From the NCBI RefSeq assembly GCF_900105735.1, contig NZ_LT629793.1, positions 6,882,001 through 6,946,000 of the forward strand: DNA of 64,000 nucleotides, in the 5' to 3' direction. Origin of the DNA: Pseudomonas yamanorum. Its GTDB lineage: Bacteria > Pseudomonadota > Gammaproteobacteria > Pseudomonadales > Pseudomonadaceae. The translations under genes were made by a program, and so were the position numbers. This document shows positions 61,642 to 64,000 of this stretch, in pieces. Numbering within the stretch: position 1 is the stretch's first letter; the number at the start of each line of letters is the position of its first letter. The notes beneath the pieces are model-generated. The model saw nothing but the letters and a program-made list of their open reading frames with translations, ran no database searches and was not told the origin of the DNA.

Positions 61642-61657
61642 TTGAACGTGTGTTCAA
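61642..61657. promoter_or_regulatory. Perfect TTGAAC-N4-GTTCAA palindrome (TetR operator)
   Basis: TTGAACGTGTGTTCAA lies just upstream of the TetR start and 37 bp before the ATG of the divergent deacylase gene. A 14-of-16 match lies at 55659-55674 before the transporter operon. Confidence 0.7.
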
Positions 61658-61694
61658 TATATACCTGCAGAACCAACAAGAGGAGGGCAACGGC

Positions 61695-62690
61695 ATGGCA
61701 AAAGACCTTTCGTGGCAAGTCCCCGGTGATTCCGGGAACACCCTGCACATCGGCGCCTGGCGCTTCGAGGGTGACGGCAGCGGGCCTCGGGTGCACCTGC
61801 AAGCCGGGGTGCATGCCGATGAAATCGCCGGGATGCTGGTGTTGCATCAACTGCTGCCGCGTTTGCAGGCGTGTCAGGACCGGGGGCGACTCAAGGGCTC
61901 GGTGACGGTGGTGCCTCAGGCTAATCCGTTTGGCATTGGGCAGTTTCGCCAGGGGCGGTTGTTGGGGCGGTTTCATGAGGCCACCGGGCAGAACTTTAAT
62001 CGGGCGTTTGATCATTCATTGGCCATGGAGCGGCCGGCAAGCAACTTGGCGCAATGGCAGAAAAGTCTGGTGCAGTTGGCGGCTGATGCGGAGTTGGTGC
62101 TGGACCTGCACACCGATGATGAGGCGCTGCCGTATCTGTATATACATCGCAGCTTTTGGCCGGAGGGCCAGGTATTGGCGGCGGCGTTGCAGGTGGATGT
62201 GGTGATTGTCTGGGACGAGGGCGGTGATGGGTCGTTTGAAGAGACGATCATTGATCACGGGAAGCCGCGGTTGGCGGCGACGATTGAATTGCGTGGGCAG
62301 GCGGATGTGAGTGATGCCTTGGCCGGGCGGGATGGTGACGGGATCTGGGGTTGGCTTTGTGCTAGCGGGGTGATTGATGAGGCGCCGGTGATTGCCGACT
62401 GGCAGGGGCAGGTGGTGGACATGGGCTGTATGGAGACCATTCTGGCACCGTGTGCCGGGGTGTTGGTGTTTGAAAAAGGTTTGGGTGAGCAGGTTGAAGA
62501 GGGTGAGCGGTTTGCGCGGATTGTTCGGCGGCCTGGGGATTCGGCTTCTGAAGTTGTGCTGCATGCGGCGCAAACCGGGCGGATGGTGACGGGGCATCGG
62601 GAGCGGTTGGTGGCACAGGGATCGGTGGTGGCCAAGTTTACCGGCACGCGGTTGTCTGAGGGTTACAGCGGGGGGGTGTTGGATCCTTAG
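61695..62690 (+). CDS. AstE/AspA-type zinc deacylase
   Basis: This 331-residue protein belongs to the succinylglutamate desuccinylase/aspartoacylase family (M14-like). Zinc ligands are in QAGVHADEIAG (His and Glu) and LVLDLHTDD (His). The substrate side has NFNRAF. It removes an acyl group from an N-acylated amino acid or amine. AGGAGGG lies 7 bp before ATG 61695; a much longer in-frame extension runs antisense to the TetR gene and is rejected. The transporter and aminotransferase upstream suggest uptake, deacylation and transamination of one compound, for example an acylated amino acid. Confidence 0.88.
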   Translation: MAKDLSWQVPGDSGNTLHIGAWRFEGDGSGPRVHLQAGVHADEIAGMLVLHQLLPRLQACQDRGRLKGSVTVVPQANPFGIGQFRQGRLLGRFHEATGQNFNRAFDHSLAMERPASNLAQWQKSLVQLAADAELVLDLHTDDEALPYLYIHRSFWPEGQVLAAALQVDVVIVWDEGGDGSFEETIIDHGKPRLAATIELRGQADVSDALAGRDGDGIWGWLCASGVIDEAPVIADWQGQVVDMGCMETILAPCAGVLVFEKGLGEQVEEGERFARIVRRPGDSASEVVLHAAQTGRMVTGHRERLVAQGSVVAKFTGTRLSEGYSGGVLDP

Positions 62691-62725
62691 GCGGGAGTAC
62701 ATAATCAAGAGCGGGCACGGTCAAA

Positions 62726-62812
62726 TGTGGGAGCTGGCTTGCCTGCGATGCAGACACCTCGGTGTATCAGGCAGACCCAGTTGATGCCATCGCAGGCAAG
62801 CCAGCTCCCACA
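62726..62812. repeat. 25-bp perfect inverted repeat (GTGGGAGC REP family)
   Basis: The arms 62726-62750 and 62788-62812 are exactly complementary (core TGTGGGAGCTGGCTTGCCTG). It lies between the convergent deacylase and EAL-domain genes. Confidence 0.9.
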
Positions 62813-62901
62813 GAAAAGCAGAGCTACCCTCCATTCGCTCTAGCTTTTGATCTGCGGCCCGCGAGCAATCAAGTTACAGAAGCGGGAGGGGCTGTTCGAA
62901 G

Positions 62902-64000
62902 TCAGTGGGGCTGCGGCCTGACCAGGCCGCGTTTTTCCAGCAACAAGCGCTCCAGTTCTTTCATCGGCAGCGGCCGGCTGAACAGATACCCCTGGATCTG
63001 ATCGCAGCCGGCTTCCCGCAGAAACTCCAGCTGCGCCTGGGTTTCCACACCTTCGGCGACCACTCGCAGCTTGAGGCTGTGGGCCAGTTCGATGATGGTG
63101 CGGGTGATCGCCGCGTCCTGGGGGTTGCTGGTGACTTCGCGGATAAACGCAATATCGATTTTCAGCGTATCAATCGGGAACCGCCGCAGGTAAGCCAGGC
63201 TGGAATAGCCGGTGCCAAAGTCGTCAATGGAGATCTTCACCCCCATGGCCCGCAGGCGTTGCAAGCTGGCGATGGTGTGTTGGGTGTTCTCCATCAACGA
63301 GCCTTCGGTCAGTTCAACCTCCAGCCAATGGGCCTCGACGCCGGCATTCGCGAGTGATTGAGCGATATCGGCAATCAGGTCGCCCTCGATCAATTGATGC
63401 CCGGAAACGTTGACCGACACTTCCACCGCACCCACCGCGCTGGATTGCCAGGTCGCGATCTGACGGCACACGTTGTCGATCACCCAACGCCCTAGCGTGA
63501 CGATCAGCCCCTGGCTTTCCAGGATCGGTATGAACACCGCCGGAGACACTGCACCGTAACCGGGCCGGTCCCAGCGTAGCAGGGCCTCAAGGGCACACAC
63601 CTGACCGTTGGCCAGTTCGACCTTGGGTTGATAATGCAGCACGAATTCTTCGCGCTCGACGGCTAGGCGCAGGGCTTTTTCAAGGTCCAGGCGCGCCAGG
63701 TCATGCACATTCAACCGCGAGGACTCCTGTTGGTGGTGTTTAAGTTGCTGCTCCAACAACAGGCTATGGTTTTTCAACTGATCGCCGTGGGCCTTGAGCC
63801 GCAGCAGGTTGCGTACCCGTAGCCACAACTCGACCCGTTCCACTGGTTTGCTGATGAATTCTTCAGCACCGGTTTCCAGGCCACTGAGTCGCGCACTGGA
63901 TTCGCTCAGGGCCGAGAGCATGATGATCGGAATGTTCGCCGTGGCCTGGTTGCTCTTGAGCTGGTTGGCCACTTCGTAACCGTCCATGCCCGGCATCATG
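62902..64000 (-). CDS. Response regulator with EAL phosphodiesterase domain (5' end beyond window)
   Basis: The C-terminal 365 or so residues of a c-di-GMP phosphodiesterase are present. The visible part starts in a CheY-like receiver just after the phospho-Asp ([14 protein letters not shown]), with the conserved Ser (MLSALSES) and Lys (FISKPVE). A short coiled-coil linker leads to an EAL domain with [20 protein letters not shown]-like [17 protein letters not shown] and AEGVET, which contains the metal and catalytic residues needed for activity. The gene continues past the right edge. It probably lowers c-di-GMP in response to a phosphorelay signal. Confidence 0.9.
   Translation of the reverse strand, partial: MMPGMDGYEVANQLKSNQATANIPIIMLSALSESSARLSGLETGAEEFISKPVERVELWLRVRNLLRLKAHGDQLKNHSLLLEQQLKHHQQESSRLNVHDLARLDLEKALRLAVEREEFVLHYQPKVELANGQVCALEALLRWDRPGYGAVSPAVFIPILESQGLIVTLGRWVIDNVCRQIATWQSSAVGAVEVSVNVSGHQLIEGDLIADIAQSLANAGVEAHWLEVELTEGSLMENTQHTIASLQRLRAMGVKISIDDFGTGYSSLAYLRRFPIDTLKIDIAFIREVTSNPQDAAITRTIIELAHSLKLRVVAEGVETQAQLEFLREAGCDQIQGYLFSRPLPMKELERLLLEKRGLVRPQPH

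Noticed and set aside
61500..61694. N-terminal extension of the deacylase gene into the TetR region
   Set aside because: The extension is antisense to the TetR helix-turn-helix, crosses the operator palindrome and is low in family similarity. ATG 61695 has a near-ideal ribosome site.
1..64000. CRISPR array, tRNA, rRNA or prophage genes
   Set aside because: I looked for regularly spaced repeats, tRNA-like cloverleaf ends and phage structural genes and found none. The repeats present are REP-type palindromes at gene ends.

Overview
The window looks like chromosome of a Pseudomonas of the fluorescens group. The main reason is the alkaline-protease/lipase island (aprA, aprI, aprDEF, two subtilisin-type autotransporters, and a 476-residue RTX lipase whose catalytic residues fall at Ser207/Asp255/His313). 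High GC, strong Shine-Dalgarno sites and many REP-type palindromes between genes fit this. I saw no tRNA, rRNA, CRISPR array, transposase or phage gene.

Layout. 1-3083: polyamine-type genes (FAD amine oxidoreductase, cupin, PotF-like binding protein). 3083-6549: LuxR-type regulator divergent from an APC permease and a DmpA-type aminopeptidase. 6914-21225: extracellular enzyme island. AprA and LipA are type I secretion substrates, AprDEF is their exporter, and two autotransporter proteases that look like tandem duplicates lie between. 21296-22120: two small envelope proteins. 22315-26249: FAN1-type nuclease followed by an XPD/DinG-type helicase that carries its own PD-(D/E)XK domain. 26209-29440: serine hydrolase, then a short-chain dehydrogenase divergent from an AraC regulator.

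29447-41274 is the most unusual part. Six large genes, five on the minus strand and one divergent, encode one family of uncharacterised beta-sandwich-module proteins. They have no recognisable enzyme domain and no signal peptide. Three of them share a promoter element: a 20-bp lux-box-like dyad (ACCTGT-N8-ACAG) followed 14-15 bp after its conserved 23-bp core by an RGTATTKGAT element. This suggests co-regulation by a LuxR-family (quorum-sensing type) activator that is not encoded here.

41333-46966: two-component system divergent from a periplasmic methionine-sulfoxide repair operon (Tat-type MsrB, DipZ-like thiol transporter, MsrA). 46971-52709: NTF2-like protein, alpha-E and circularly permuted ATP-grasp pair, a membrane protein, two small acidic or disordered proteins, and a Na+/H+ antiporter. 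52767-55649: LysR regulator with a divergent aldo/keto reductase, then CDP-diacylglycerol pyrophosphatase. 55659-62690: a regulated amino-compound locus containing an aminotransferase fused to an ABC ATPase, a binding protein, two permeases, a DMT exporter, a BetI-like TetR regulator and an AstE/AspA-type deacylase. The same TTGAAC-N4-GTTCA operator sits at both ends of this locus. 62902-64000: truncated REC-EAL c-di-GMP phosphodiesterase.

Start codons were chosen from Shine-Dalgarno spacing and are often internal to the longest open frame. Family assignments come from motifs read by eye, with no database search.
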